This document shows positions 1-10,540 of a DNA stretch of 55,412 nucleotides, piece after piece. The stretch is taken from the NCBI GenBank assembly GCA_003427395.1, contig BFEA01000072.1, forward strand, positions 2,208,789 to 2,264,200, in the 5' to 3' direction. The position numbers were made by a program, and so were the translations under genes. The notes under the pieces are model-generated. The model had not been told where the DNA came from and did not search any database. It worked only from the letters and a program-made list of their open reading frames with translations. The DNA comes from Chara braunii. Taxonomy: Eukaryota > Streptophyta > Charophyceae > Charales > Characeae. Position 1 is the first letter of the stretch. The number at the start of each line of letters is the position of its first letter.

Positions 1-246
1 CTAAGGTTGACCCTTCAAACCTACAGCAGCTACGACCAGCCATAAGCTACGACTCCTACCCTACAGGTAAGCATCTCGAACCTACTCAACCCTCGTAGGT
101 ACAACAGCCTTAAACAGACAACTTTAGAGGCAGGTCATGGGTTCAAACCTAGATGGGGCAAACTGTACTGTACCCGGGTTCGGGGCAGGTCTAGGGATCG
201 AGCCCTGGGATCTGCATCTGCTACCACGAAAGTGAAAACCGTTTCA
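1..246 (-). repeat. 3' LTR, inner part, of family A copy 1
   Basis: Positions 1-246 match 9516-9761 almost base for base (about 94 percent by eye). The LTR edge on the minus strand is TGAAACGG, placed at 246 because homology with the LTRs ending at 9761 and 37262 stops there. The rest of this LTR lies left of the window. Confidence 0.88.
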
Positions 247-260
247 CTCCCGCCGGGCCT
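247..260 (-). promoter_or_regulatory. Polypurine tract next to 3' LTR
   Basis: On the minus strand the bases just before the LTR read AGGCCCGGCGGGAG, ending in the purine run GGCGGGAG directly against TGAAAC. The same tract occurs at 37263-37275 in copy 2 and is absent outside the 5' LTR at 9762, as expected for a plus-strand primer site. Confidence 0.7.
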
Positions 261-261
261 A

Positions 262-1745
262 AATTCGAGGTCCTTCGAGAATACTTCAGTCCAAGGCCGG
301 ACCTTTACCTTTCTTATCTCTCTCATAGGCGCGGATTACATTGGGAGCAGTCTCTAGAAGCTCGGTTCGGGTAAACCAGGTCGTCTTCCGGTTCTTGATA
401 ACAAAATCTGACTTTGTATTGTTTCTGTGGACACCCTCTACCCCCTGTTCGGAATACATCCTCACCTACTATGCGATCGATGTCGTACCTTCTGTCCATA
501 TCCGGAGGGATCATGGACCTCTGCGATGGGAACTGCTGACTCGCAGTACAAGGCAACAACCTTGACGCATGAAAAACTGGGTAGGTGTGGAGGTGTGCTG
601 GAATCTCTATCATGTAGGATGGTCCATCCTCTCCGTCCTTGACTTCTAGGACTGGCCATGGTCCTCTATAAGCAGGTAACAGTTTCTGTGAGATGTTCTC
701 CTCAAGAGCAAACTCTTTCGACTTGACCCAGACTAGGTCGCCTACCTGGAACTGCGACGGGCGACAGTGTTTGTTGGCTTGCTCTATCATCTTTTGCTGG
801 GCCTTCCTGAGGTTCTCTATCACGGTAGCAATCTCTTTCTCGTGCTGTAGTGCAAACTCCCTGGTACTGGGCGGTAGCCTTTGGATCTGATCCTGGTTTA
901 GTCCCTCAAACGGTCTACGCGGTCCAAAAGACTTATGCAGTTCGTTTGGAGTGCGGCAGGTTGCTAAATGCACGCTGTTGTTGTATGCACTGGCTACCTT
1001 TGGGAGCATCTCGTCCCAGGTGACTTGATCAGGTTTAATATACATTTTGAGAACTTGCTGCAGGATCTTGTTCATCTGTTCAGTCTGACCGTTAGTCTCT
1101 GGATGACGGCCAGATGACATTAACAACTTAGAGCCATAGACTCTCATCAGCTCCTGCCAGTTCTGACTAGTGAACGTGGTATCTCTGTCATTAACTATGG
1201 ACAGCGGTAGACCATGTTCATTGACCCAATGATCAAAAAACTTCTTTATTACTAGATCTGTGCGTGCCTTTGAAGGCGAAGGAACACAAATTGCATACTA
1301 ACTAAACCTATCAACTATAACCATGACTTGGCTCTTGCCATGCGTACTCTTGACCCCAACGTCCATGAAATCGATGGACACAGAATCTCCAGGTCCTGCG
1401 GGAGTAGGCAAGTGTCTGAGAAGACCAAGAGGGGCTCGTGTAGTGGTCTTATTTCTTTGGCATACTTTTACAACTGCGTACGTACTCTATGCAGTCAGCC
1501 TTCATGCCAGGCCATATATACGAGCGAACGAGGTTGGCTAATGTCTTTTGCCAACTGAAGTGTCCCTTTTTGTCGTTGCACTCCCCTAGGATCAAGCTGC
1601 GGATCTCTTCATTATTGGGGACGCATAAATGATCAGCTACGTTAGTCTTCTGGAGTGCGGTAATCTGGTTCAGTCTCTGGGGCCTCCTTAACTCTCTTGA
1701 GGAGGTCGCTATAAATAGGGTCTTGAGCATTCGCCTCTTGACTTT
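262..1745 (-). pseudogene. Integrase with chromodomain, decayed (copy 1)
   Basis: This stretch encodes a gypsy integrase that would insert the element cDNA into chromatin. The C-terminal 274 residues (323-1147) are still open. They hold the catalytic Glu region (GRHPETNGQTEQMN), the GDLVWVKSKEF linker and a chromodomain-like tail (RRYDIDRIVGEDVF). The N-terminal zinc-binding part is seen at 1449-1750, but its first His is replaced (ECNDKKGHF instead of ECHDNEGHF in copy 2), and the second CxxC cysteine is lost where the frame shifts (SCKSMPKK). The catalytic core between 1148 and 1450 is broken by stops and frameshifts. Compare the intact copy at 37301-38782. Confidence 0.9.
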
Positions 1746-2350
1746 ATGTTTCAGGTCTCTCTTTATGTCCAGATAGTGTACTATCGCTCCAAAGAAATCG
1801 GCTCTCTTACTTGGAGCGTCCGCAACTACATTGTACTTTCCTTTTACAGGCTTGAGCTCAAAGTCAAACTGATCTATCTCTGCGGCCCACCTAGTAAGCT
1901 TAGGTGTCATCTTGGCCTGCGTCTTCAACCATCTTAACATTTTGTGGTCTGAATAAACTTTGAGTGCCTCCCAAGCAAGTAGTGCTTCCAGTGGTCTTGC
2001 GCTTGCTTGAGAGCGTAGAGTTCCCTCTCATAAGTAGATGTCGCTACCTTCTTTGAAGGCATCCTAGTAGACATGAACTCTACCGGTCTATACCCATTGC
2101 CATCGTCTTGTTGTAGAACAACATCTATTCCATACTGATTGGCATTAATAGTGACAACAAAGGGCAAGGATGGATCGACTACCTTGAGGACTGAGTACTC
2201 TATCAAGGCCCGCTTCAACTTCTTTAGGGCCGATGTACAATTGGTCCCACTTCCAGATAGCTTCGTTCTTTAGCAATCTGCGAAGGGGGGCAGCGATGGC
2301 AGAGAAGTTCCTCACGAACTTCCTATAGTAATTTGCCAATCCTAGGAACA
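1746..2350 (-). pseudogene. RNase H domain (copy 1), decayed
   Basis: Two overlapping frames (1934-2218 and 2145-2351) give the RT connection ([15 protein letters not shown]) and the RNase H domain (MPSKKVATSTYERELYAL, HYLLGRH). The domain degrades the RNA template during reverse transcription. The position normally occupied by the first catalytic Asp reads Asn (TINANQYGI), as it also does in copy 2 (TTNASQYGI). A frameshift separates this part from RT, and another lies near 1935-1980, where the HFKVYSDH motif is scrambled. Confidence 0.85.
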
Positions 2351-3221
2351 ACCATCGGTCAGTCTCTAATCACTGCTATCTTTTTGTCCTCAGGCTTTAT
2401 GTCGTTTCCATCTAAAACATGGCCCAAGTACAATACTTGTGTCTTGGCCCACTCACGCTTCTTTGCGTTAATCTTGAAGTTAGCTTCTCTCAGCTTCTCC
2501 AAGACCTACCTCAGATGAGCCTTGTGCTCTTGGACGGTCTTGCTAAACATTAGAATATCATCTAGATACATAATCACAAATCTATCCAACCACGGCGTAA
2601 ACAAATCGTTCTTGCAGTGCTGAAATGTGGCCGGTGTGTTGGTTAGTCCAAAGGGCATCACTATAAACTCGTAGTGCTCATATCTTGAACGCCGTCTTGT
2701 ACTGATCATCGGGATGAACCTCTATTTGATGATACCCTGACTTCAAGTCTATTTTGGAGAAATACTTGCAGCCCTGCACCTGATCCAACAAATCATCTAT
2801 CCGGGGCAGTGGTTCTGCATTCTTCACTGTGACGGTGTTAAGACCCCTATAGTCAATGCTCATTCGTAACTCTTGCTCCTTCTTGGGGACGAACAAGACA
2901 ATCACTCCAAACGGAGACGAACTGGGCCTAAACCAACCCTTCTCGAGGAGCTCATCTAACTGCTTGCGCAACTCCTCCAACTCCCTTGGGGACATTCTAT
3001 ACACAACTCTCTTAGGAGTCCTATTGCCAGGCTCTATCTCAATGCAATGTTGGATTGGCCGATGCACTACTCTAGTAGGCGACTCAGATAAGTTTGGATA
3101 CTCTTCCAGCAGTTTGGCAATGCGAGGGTCGATCGACTCTTCCTGTTTAGGCCCAGTAACTGGCCTAACATAGGCTACAAAGACCTCTTCTTCTAGTTGC
3201 TCCTTCTTTACTAACCTTGGG
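2351..3221 (-). pseudogene. Reverse transcriptase (copy 1), frameshifted
   Basis: RT finger and palm motifs appear in order: GWFRPSSSPFG, LFVPKKEQELRMSIDYRGLN, KIDLKSGYHQIEVHPDDQYKTAF, then after a frameshift near 2690 YEFIVMPFGLTNTPATFQ and the active site MYLDDIL (YLDD codons at 2557-2568). The catalytic aspartates survive but the frame does not. The N-terminal PR-RT linker (VVHRPIQHCIEIEPGNRTPK) is in the same frame up to 3283. Confidence 0.9.
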
Positions 3222-3483
3222 AATGTAGGAGCGTTGAGGCAGCAATGTGCTACGGAGTTGTCTACCCCTAACACATGAATCAAGTGAGCAGTTTTAACTT
3301 CACCTGATGGGCTAAGCAGCCTACACGTGCTCTCTCAAATGGAGTGTGGCTTCTGCTGCCTCTCCCCAATCCATTCCTAGGACCATATCGAATGGGAGAC
3401 TGTCCTCTACGAGGAGAGTTGGGGAATGGAGAGCTTTCTTTACCTTCCCATCTTTCTCTAGGCGGAAATATGCCTGAACCACC
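3222..3483 (-). repeat. Inverted-duplication arm A (original orientation)
   Basis: This 262-bp segment of the protease/RT linker is repeated in the opposite orientation at 4241-4501 with roughly 95 percent identity by eye. It sits in its normal place in pol, so it is taken as the source arm. Confidence 0.9.
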
Positions 3484-3640
3484 TTGACGTAATCCTCAAT
3501 TCGCATAGTGCGATTGTCTACGAGGATACTGACTATGGGGTCTTCAAATTCAAATTCAACTTTTGCAACGCTTTATGGCTAATGTAGCTTCGGTTGGCCC
3601 CACTGTCTATAAGGGCCCCTACTCTGCCTCTAAAACCCTA
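3222..3640 (-). pseudogene. Aspartic protease of family A copy 1
   Basis: The retroviral-type protease would cut the Gag-Pol polyprotein. The active-site triplet Asp-Ser-Gly (LIDSGAN) is at 3599-3607, followed by YISHKALQKL. The second half (DMVLGMDWGEAAEATLHLREH, about 3325-3390) has the usual flap and hydrophobic-Gly pattern. The two halves are in different frames, joined near 3510-3560. The same protein segment in copy 2 lies at 46341-46930. Confidence 0.82.
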
Positions 3641-4240
3641 TACGCCAACTAGCACTAGCTGTCCCTTTCCATCCTTTTTCATCTTGGCCCAGACTGGCAT
3701 CCTCTCCTTCAACTCTTCTGCCAGACCCGTGAGGGAAGTGCCTAGAGAGACTCTAACGCAAGCAGTCTCTGGACAACTACCTAGGCACTGGCCAGCAACC
3801 TCTGCCATAGACACATGTGGTTTGGGAGTTTCTCTGTGGTGCTCACTCTTCTCCACATGGTCTAGGGGTAAGGGCAGTTGCAACCCCTACCGACGGTTGC
3901 GTTTTGCTGCCTCTGCAGCAGCTCGCCGGGCATCTCTATACTTGGGGCAATACTTAATAATGTACCCTCGATCACCGCAAAAAATACATTGAGCCGCGTC
4001 TATTCGCCTTTGCCATATGGTATGCTCTAAGCCCAACGTTTCCTAGGGTCTGCCTTGCAGCAGGCCAGGGTACCATTCACCCCTCTTGGGAGGTGATCGA
4101 TAAGAACGAGGACGGTTTTGTGAGGGACCTTGACCCCTGCCTCCCTCTTGGCGATTTCCTCTACCGCCAACCCCTTGATCTCCCTGTCCCCGACCACCAG
4201 AGGCCCGACCCCCTTGGCCCCGCCTCTCCCTCTTCCTTGC
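3641..4240 (-). pseudogene. Gag C-terminal part with altered zinc knuckle
   Basis: The minus strand codes a basic Gly/Arg-rich linker (4027-4240), then a CX2CX4[H]X4C nucleocapsid knuckle at 3947-3988, then a spacer ending in GKGQLVLVGV before the protease. The knuckle reads CIFCGDRGYIIKYC: both Cys pairs are kept but the His is Tyr. Copy 2 has the canonical His (CIYCSDPAHIIKYC at 47232-47273). The knuckle would bind element RNA, and the change probably impairs zinc binding. Confidence 0.8.
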
Positions 4241-4501
4241 GGTGGTCCAGGCATATTTCCGCCTAGAGAAAGATGGGAAGGTAGAGAGAGTTCTCCATTC
4301 CCCAACTCTCCTCGTAGAGGACAGTCTCCCATTCGATATGGTCTAGGAATGGATTGGGGAGAGGCAGCAGGAGCCACACTCCATTTGAGAGAGCATGTGT
4401 AGGCTGCTTAGCCCATCAGATGAAGTTAAAACTGCTCACTTGTTTCATGTGTTAGGGGTAGACAACTCCGTAGCACATTGCTGCCTCAACGCTCCTACAT
4501 T
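4241..4501 (+). repeat. Inverted-duplication arm B, flipped protease/RT segment
   Basis: Read on the plus strand this segment encodes GMDWGEAAGATLHLREH and HVLGVDNSVAHCC, the same peptide series that arm A encodes on the minus strand. It replaces the gag linker that in copy 2 lies between the KDHLILTLDE segment and the Gly/Arg-rich region. The loop between the arms is 757 bp. Confidence 0.9.
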
Positions 4502-4625
4502 ACTCCCTCAAATGATCCTTGGTCCTGACTTGGCCAGAGATGGTACGACCCTTCCATTTCTGCCCCTTGTCCAAATCTTTGTGCCGAAAAGTGGATGCTT
4601 TACGTACTAGCTTTCGGACCTGCGC
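4502..4625 (-). pseudogene. Gag fragment stranded between two insertions
   Basis: The minus strand encodes STFRHKDLDKGQKWKGRTIS followed by GQVRTKDH. Copy 2 has nearly the same peptide (STFWHKDLDKGKKWK) directly following its capsid end. Here it is cut off from the capsid by about 2.7 kb on one side and abuts the flipped segment on the other. Confidence 0.75.
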
Positions 4626-7329
4626 CATCTTTCGCACCCCTTGCTTTTTCCCGTGTTTTCTCTGCATCCAGAGGTGCACAGTTCGACCCCCCCCCCCCCC
4701 CCCTCCCCTTTCTGTCTGTGCCCGATTCAAGGTACCTTGCGGAAATCTGTGAGCTCCTTTCTTTTATGTTTTTGCATAGGAATTTCGCGCGCCTTAATGA
4801 GTGCGCTTGGAATTTGGCTCGACAGTTAGAAATCCCGGAATTATCGGAATACCGCGTGACCGTCCGCGCGCGAATGTTCTCGGCCTCTACCTTGAAGACT
4901 CTGGGAAATTCTTGTACGAATATGGATCGACGGAAAATTTTCTTTCCCGCGCCTGTTTTGCACGCGGATATGGTACTTTCAATTTTGAATTAGCTTAGGA
5001 TTGGAAAAAAACTGCAACCGTTTTGGTGCCCATTTCCCTCTTGCTGACCGGCGCCATGCAGGCAAGCTCCCTCCTCCTTCCTCCCTTGCGTTCCTCTCAC
5101 CATTCTTCTTCGCGCGCACACTTTTTCTCTCCCCCGCCCCCTGTAACTGCTTTTCCCTCCCCTTCCTCAGCGCGCGCCTTTTTTCTTTCTCCTTCTTGAT
5201 CATCTGAATCTTGGACCCGTCTCGTGCTATCCTTCGCATTCCTCTTCTTCCCGCTCTAAAATCCGCGCTCAAAAACCCAGTCGATCCTCTCTCCCCACCT
5301 AACCAAGGAGAAGCGCTGTGTAAGTTCTTACTGCACGACGATTCTGATTGGCTGAGGTCGAGTTAGGAGGATCAACATGGCTTTCGATGGGCGGCTACTT
5401 TCAAACTCTCCTATGCCCTCCTCTGTCTCACCCTTCACCCTTCTCCGCATCTCTCTCCCTTCTCGCAACTATAAATTCCGTCGACGCCCCCGCAAAACTC
5501 TCTCTCAACTCATCGGCCAGCTTCTGGGAAGTAGTGGCTAGGTGATGTGTACGGTGCGAGTCGGAAAGTCCTGACGAGCCGACTGTAGACTGGTTGGCGG
5601 TGCGCTAGATCGCCACGACGGACTGTGGGATCCGGGCAAGCCACGTCGAGACTAAGTTGGCGGGGTGACGATCACCGTGGTGGAAGGATGACGCGCGACA
5701 GCCGGGATCGTCGGTGTCGGAGTGCGGACAGGTGATCTGAGTTGAGTGGATGACTGGCCCGGGGCCGGCGGGGTGACGATCACCGTGGTGGAAGGATGAC
5801 GCGTGACAGCCGGGATCGTCGGTGTCGGAGTGCGGACAGGTGATCTGAGTTGAGTGGATGACTGGCCCGGGGCCGTGCTGGAATTTAATGGCGAGTGCGC
5901 CCTCTTGGTTGTGAATCTATTCTTTGGTGTGACTTCGCGGCGGTAAAGACGAACCTTCTTTCCCTTCCTCGATCCCTGTGTGATTTTCCCCTCCGATCTT
6001 GATTCCTCCTTCTTCTTCTTCCTTCGATTGTGGATGGTTCCATGTAATAAGCCAGAAGTTGGCGTGTGATGGAATGAGTGTGATGACTGTGTTAAAATGG
6101 TTTCTTCCGGAACTCTTCCATCAGTTTCCTGGGCAGTCCCCCGAGCTATTGGATTTTGTCTTGTGAATGGTGGATGCGCGTGTGTCGACCACCAAGGATT
6201 CTTTCCTTAACGTCACCTTATTGAGAAATTGCGTGATTGTCATTTTCACACCTTCCACAGTGAATGCATGCACGGGAGGTGAGAGTGAACGGGTACGAAA
6301 CCCATGTTGATTAGGGCGAGTCGATAGCAGGGGCAATGTTGTTGGGATTTGGAAATGCAAGACTGCTTTGGTTTGTGTTTTTTCGAAAGAAAGTTACGAG
6401 CACATATGCGACGCACGATCCCATTACAAAAAAATAGTGATTGCGTCTCGCCACACTTGAGCCTGTCTTTCTCTTCCTCCGAACCCTCTGCTTCTCCTGT
6501 TTGGCTTTCCCGACTGGACTGTTAGGGTTGATTACGTGCACTCGATGACTGGTTAAATTATTTCTGATTGTCTGCCATGTGGACTAACGGGCTCAACCCG
6601 ACTAGGCGACAACCTCCCGTATCCCCTCTCCGCCCCTTCCCGTATAACGAGGACAGGACACGTATCTGTGAGTGGGACATACGAGAAGCCGTCGCAAAGA
6701 TCGGTGGGCAGTATTATTTCCCTCCTAAAATCGGTGTTCTGGGTTTGTAGGCGCCGAGTTTGTCATTGTGGATAAGCACTTCCCGCCGTACTCGCTGCCA
6801 CTACCCTTTAACGAGTTAATTGTCATCCCGTGGTCGGCAGTGGCACCCCATTGGCCTAACACCTTGTGTAGTGATTGCCAACGTCTCGATCACTACCAGT
6901 CGAAGGGGTTCCATTATCGAACACGGAACGAGGACGAGCGCAAGGAAAGGGCCGCGAGATTGAGACCATCCACGTCGGATTCAGAGTTGTGTAGCGTGCG
7001 GCGTCGGGAACTAGTGCGAAAACGGGATACTTAACACGTGCCCACTGCCTTCCACTCCAAACGAAGAGCCGTGGCCAGGTGGGAAGTCCGACAATATTTT
7101 TTGGACTGAATTCAAAACTTCCCCCGCGCCGCGAACCCCGCGCGCGCGGAAACCCGCCAGATCTCTCACTTCATCAGACCAGCACGGGGGGATTTCAGTT
7201 CTGTCTGTGTCCCCATACTCAATTTTCCAAAAATCCTTGGCACACCCCATCTTGCTGTTTTTTGGGGCCTCCTTTCCGCATCCTTAGCACTCCAAACGGA
7301 AAGCAGTGCAAGGCGTGAGGTTGCGCGTC
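4626..7329. other. Unassigned insertion, about 2.7 kb, inside gag
   Basis: Gag peptide continuity with copy 2 breaks near 7330 (SREVVTFQAQSMSA) and resumes near 4620 (STFRHKDLDKG), so the DNA between is inserted. It has a 17-bp C run (4687-4703), a pyrimidine-rich tract (about 5070-5300), a TATA-like ctataaattcc at about 5468 on the plus strand, and an exact-looking 108-bp tandem duplication. No transposase, RT or known host domain is recognisable. Plus-strand frames at 6568-6750 and 6768-7034 are open but unrecognised. Boundaries are good to about 20 bp; I could not identify a target duplication. Confidence 0.6.
5659..5874. repeat. 108-bp tandem duplication
   Basis: Two adjacent units, 5659-5766 and 5767-5874, start with ggcggggtgacgatcaccgt and end with tggcccggggcc. 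They differ at about one position (cgcgcgac versus cgcgtgac), so the duplication is recent relative to the surrounding element. Confidence 0.95.
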
Positions 7330-8590
7330 ACATGCTGACATGGACTGGGCTTGAAAAGTCACCACCTCCCTACTCAATGTATCGTAGGTCATGGTGGGCT
7401 GTTTACTCATCTCAAAGAAGTGCCCGTGCAAAGAATTAGGCATGGCACAAAAGAATAATTGAACTAATTGGGTTTCAGTGACCCCATGCCTAGGGACGAC
7501 AACCAATTCGTCCATAACTCCCTTGAGTGCCTTGACACTCTTCCATTGGCGGGAGTGGATGGTTTGCAGTTTGTCAGAGGCCCTAAGGCCCCCAGTGACA
7601 TCTGCGAATCTTTTGCGAAGCAACTTAAAAAATTTGCTCCGGGGGGGTGATGATGGAATATGGTATCATATCATTTTCGCATTTAGCGATGCAGGCAAGG
7701 GACCTGGCGAAGCTAAATGCTTCATCTTTGAGGGCATTGAAGGCAATGATGACGTGCTCCTCAGGCAAGATTTTTTGGAGGAGAATGTAAGAATTAACGC
7801 TTGCCTCCCAATTGTCGAAGTTCTCCCCTTTCTTCCCATTGTAGGAGTCAGGGAACTTCACTTTTACTAGCTCTCTACGGGGATGGGCTTCCTCCTCCTT
7901 TGGAGCATCAAGCTTCGCGCCTTCTATGGCGCCTATGAAGTATCGCTCCGTATTTTCTATCCCCGCCTTCATCTCTGTGCCAATATGCATCATCATCTCT
8001 CGTGCAAACTCTCTAAAGCCCAGGCGTATGGACTGTAAGGCTATATCCTGGCCCCTCACGAATTGTTATTGTTCCTGCTGGGCCTTCGCCAGAAGTTCTG
8101 TGTTCCTAGCCATGATTTCCATTCGTCCTTGGCCCGACTTTCCATCTGCCTTCTCTGCTCATTTACCGCCCTCAACTCCTCCATCTTATCTGTCGCCTCC
8201 AGCAATTGCCTCTTCTCTCTTGTGAAGTGCAACTTCCACTCAACTTCTTTTCTTCTTCCATTGTTTCGCATCATAGGGGGTTTTCCTCTGCCTCCAACTC
8301 CCTTATCACCGCCTCCTGTTCTGCCTTGGGGACATACAACATCGCTTCTTCCTCTTCTCCTTGGGACAGATTGGCGACCCACTCTGAAACCTTCTTCTCC
8401 ATCCGCTGATCTTCCTTCTTCGTGCCGCTCGACTCCTCTCTTTCTCTTCTTACGTTTCTTTCCAAGGGGACTTCTTCCTCTACTTCTTCTTCTTCTTCTT
8501 CCTCCTCACTTTCTTTTTTCTTCACTTGGTCTTCTTGCACATTTCTAGCCTCCTTCGTCTTCCTTTCCGTGTCCGAGCTCGGCGGCTATG
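7330..8590 (-). pseudogene. Gag capsid region of family A copy 1, in three frames
   Basis: From upstream to downstream on the minus strand: a Glu-rich N terminus (about 8271-8540), a helical charged stretch likely to form a coiled coil (EWKLHFTREKRQLLEATDKM, about 8110-8240), a capsid core typical of plant gypsy Gag (VKVKFPDSYNGKKGENFDNW then ILPEEHVIIAFNALKDEA, 7625-8059), and the capsid C-terminal part (7330-7623: MLRKRFADVTGGLRASDKLQ, RAMPNSL-like motif). Frames change near 8060-8270 and 7624. The protein would form the virus-like particle. Confidence 0.82.
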
Positions 8591-8634
8591 GCAGCCACCT
8601 TCTTCCTTGAGCCACGACAACCAATCTTGTATCG

Positions 8635-8636
<2 letters not shown>

Positions 8637-8702
<66 letters not shown>
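8637..8702. repeat. (TC)n microsatellite
   Basis: An uninterrupted TC dinucleotide run of about 66 bp lies in the 5' leader/gag start of copy 1. A similar run occurs at 12264-12315. Confidence 0.98.
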
Positions 8703-8706
<4 letters not shown>

Positions 8707-8816
8707 TGGTCGTTGTTGTCTGTGCAGGTAGGTAGTGTCTTCCTGCAACGGCGCAGCTATGGCGGCTCCTTCTTCCTCTTGAGGACAACGATGGCGGGTG
8801 GAACAGCGGGGAACCT

Positions 8817-8828
8817 GCTCCGATATCA
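8817..8828 (-). promoter_or_regulatory. Primer-binding site, initiator Met tRNA type
   Basis: Minus strand TGATATCGGAGC begins one base inside the 5' LTR edge and matches the plant initiator-Met primer site TGGTATCAGAGC at 10 of 12 bases. It fixes both the LTR border (8830) and the minus-strand direction. Confidence 0.8.
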
Positions 8829-8829
8829 A

Positions 8830-9761
8830 TGAAATCAGACTCGTCTTCTTTCTTACTCAGCATGCATGAAAACAGATGGCAATCATACTGGCGACGAGCA
8901 CCCACACGAAGCTCAGAGATATCGTGGCCAAGAACACAGTTCAGATTCAACTTGCTTCGAATGGCTATGGTGCTTGTGCGCCCTCACAACACCCTTCCAC
9001 GCTGTATCCTCAGCAACTGTTCACACGCATGCTACTCTGGATCTCCCTGGATGTCCCACACACGCACACAACTCACTGCACACTCATACACAAACACGCT
9101 GTAGCCTAGCTATGGCTGCTGGCTAACTCTGCCACTAAACCGGTTATGGCCGCTTCGTCTCCCTCTCAGCCCACTTCTTCCTCGGGCACCTGCAGACGTC
9201 CTTGCACAAGTCGCTCAGGCAGCGGGTCCGCACGGCCCACAGTCTGAATGAATGGATAACTGGACGCTGCCTCTTGATTTATACTTTGGTTGGTCGCTGG
9301 TCTGCTCCTTTCCATCGGGCCTAGGATGCACACAGTCCCACATGGGACTTGCTGACTGGACAAGGTGCGACTGGGACTGGGTACCGCTGACTGGACCTGG
9401 TAAGTCTTCCCACTTGCCCACTTGCCTACAGACTGCTTCCAAGACTCTCGAAGGGGGCAGTCCTAGAAGACTCTAGACCTTCCTACTTGCCCTTTTGGTA
9501 CTGTATCAGCTACGACTAAGGCTGACCCTTCAGACCTACAGCAGCTACGACCAGACATAAGCTATGGCTCCTACCCTACAGGTAAACATGTCGAACCTAC
9601 TCAACCCTCGTAGGTTCAACAGTCTTAAACAGACAACTTTAGGGGCAGGTGAGGGGTTCAAACGTAGATGGGGCAAACTGTACTGTACCCGGGTTCGGGG
9701 CAGGTCTAGGGATCGAGCCCTGGGATCTGCATCTGCTACCACGAAGGTGAAAACCGTTTCA
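8830..9761 (-). repeat. 5' LTR of family A copy 1 (932 bp)
   Basis: The ends are TG...CA: plus strand starts TGAAATCAGACTCG (8830) and ends GTTTCA (9761). The LTR at 36344-37262 starts TGCAATCAGACTCG and ends identically (919 bp), so the borders are supported twice. A TATA-like TATAAAT on the minus strand (9277-9283) is conserved in the other LTR (36754-36760) and could drive minus-strand transcription. Flanking bases at 9762 begin a new, unrelated sequence. Confidence 0.9.
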
Positions 9762-10017
9762 CAGAGGACCATTCATAAAAAAACGAGAAAACAACTGATA
9801 GACCGCGAGGGCGTGGGCCCGCAGCCCGTAGTGGGCCGCAGAACGAGGAAGCAGGGGAAGACGCAGTCGGCGGCGGATGTTTTTGCAGTTTTTGGTGTGC
9901 GGTAGCAGCGGCCGGAAGGCGGAGCAATTGGTTTGTGTGTGACATCGGGCGGGGTGGCCATGTAGTCGCGGCGTCCGGAAATGGACTGTGGGTGGAGCGG
10001 TGACAGGCCCGACCCGA

Positions 10018-10099
10018 AGCTCGTAATTGCCAGGACAATTGTTCAGGTTTTTTTATGAGAGTGAAAAGACCCGAACAATTACCTTGGCAATTACGAGCT
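10018..10099. repeat. 27-bp inverted repeat with 28-nt loop
   Basis: Arms 10018-10044 and 10073-10099 are complementary at 24 of 27 bases (agctcgtaattgcca and its complement), with a T-rich loop. It would fold as a stable hairpin on either strand. Confidence 0.9.
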
Positions 10100-10494
10100 C
10101 AAGAACCAGACCTTTGTTTGATGGCTGGAGGGAGACAACAAAGCTAAGCTATATTTCGCAGGGGTCCCCTGTATAAGCTTTAGGAATGGTGGTAGGTAGG
10201 CCTCACTCCACTGCACAAAACCACATGCATTTGTTATCTTTCTGACCCAGGTGCAAACGAGTCCAACATTATGAATGTATCAGGTCTAAATAGCATCCAA
10301 ATGCATGTAGTCTGGGCCTCGCTCCACTACTAAGCAAACGTGCAAAATGAGAACGAATCTTTCGTTAGAAGCAGGGAAGATACACCACCATATTTTTCGT
10401 CTGTTGCACCTGCTGTGGGCAGGGACGTTGCTCGCGTTCCGTCACGTGGGCTAGGTAACGGCCAGACACCAAAAAGAACCAAAAAAAACAACAA

Positions 10495-10516
10495 TTTTTT
10501 TTTTTTTTTTTTTTTT
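10495..10516. repeat. T22 homopolymer
   Basis: A 22-base T run, which is A22 on the minus strand. It could be a retroposon tail, but no body or target duplication is evident. Confidence 0.9.
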
Positions 10517-10540
10517 GGACGTGTGAAATTGAGAGAGGAA

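Larger units (their letters stand above)
1..9761 (-). mobile_element. Ty3/gypsy chromovirus, family A copy 1, nearly complete, 3' LTR cut by window edge
   Basis: Read on the minus strand the order is 5' LTR (8830-9761), primer site, gag, zinc knuckle, protease, reverse transcriptase, RNase H, integrase, purine tract, 3' LTR (246 bp visible). This is the Ty3/gypsy order (integrase after RNase H). The two LTR pieces differ at about 14 of 246 positions by eye, so the insertion is not recent. All coding domains carry frameshifts or stops. About 2.7 kb of foreign-looking DNA sits in gag (about 4626-7329), and an inverted copy of a protease/RT segment replaces part of the gag linker (4241-4501). 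The outer target duplication cannot be tested because the 3' LTR runs off the window. Confidence 0.9.

Noticed and set aside
5560-5640. CTGACGAG word suggesting a hammerhead ribozyme
   Set aside because: No GAAAC partner at the right place and no flanking stems; the order of core words does not fit.
8063-8548. 161-residue plus-strand frame rich in Leu and Ser
   Set aside because: It is the antisense of the Glu-rich gag N terminus.
8522-8950. Long minus-strand frame with an Arg-Glu repeat across the TC microsatellite
   Set aside because: The Arg-Glu run is only the translation of the dinucleotide repeat, and the frame crosses the LTR border.
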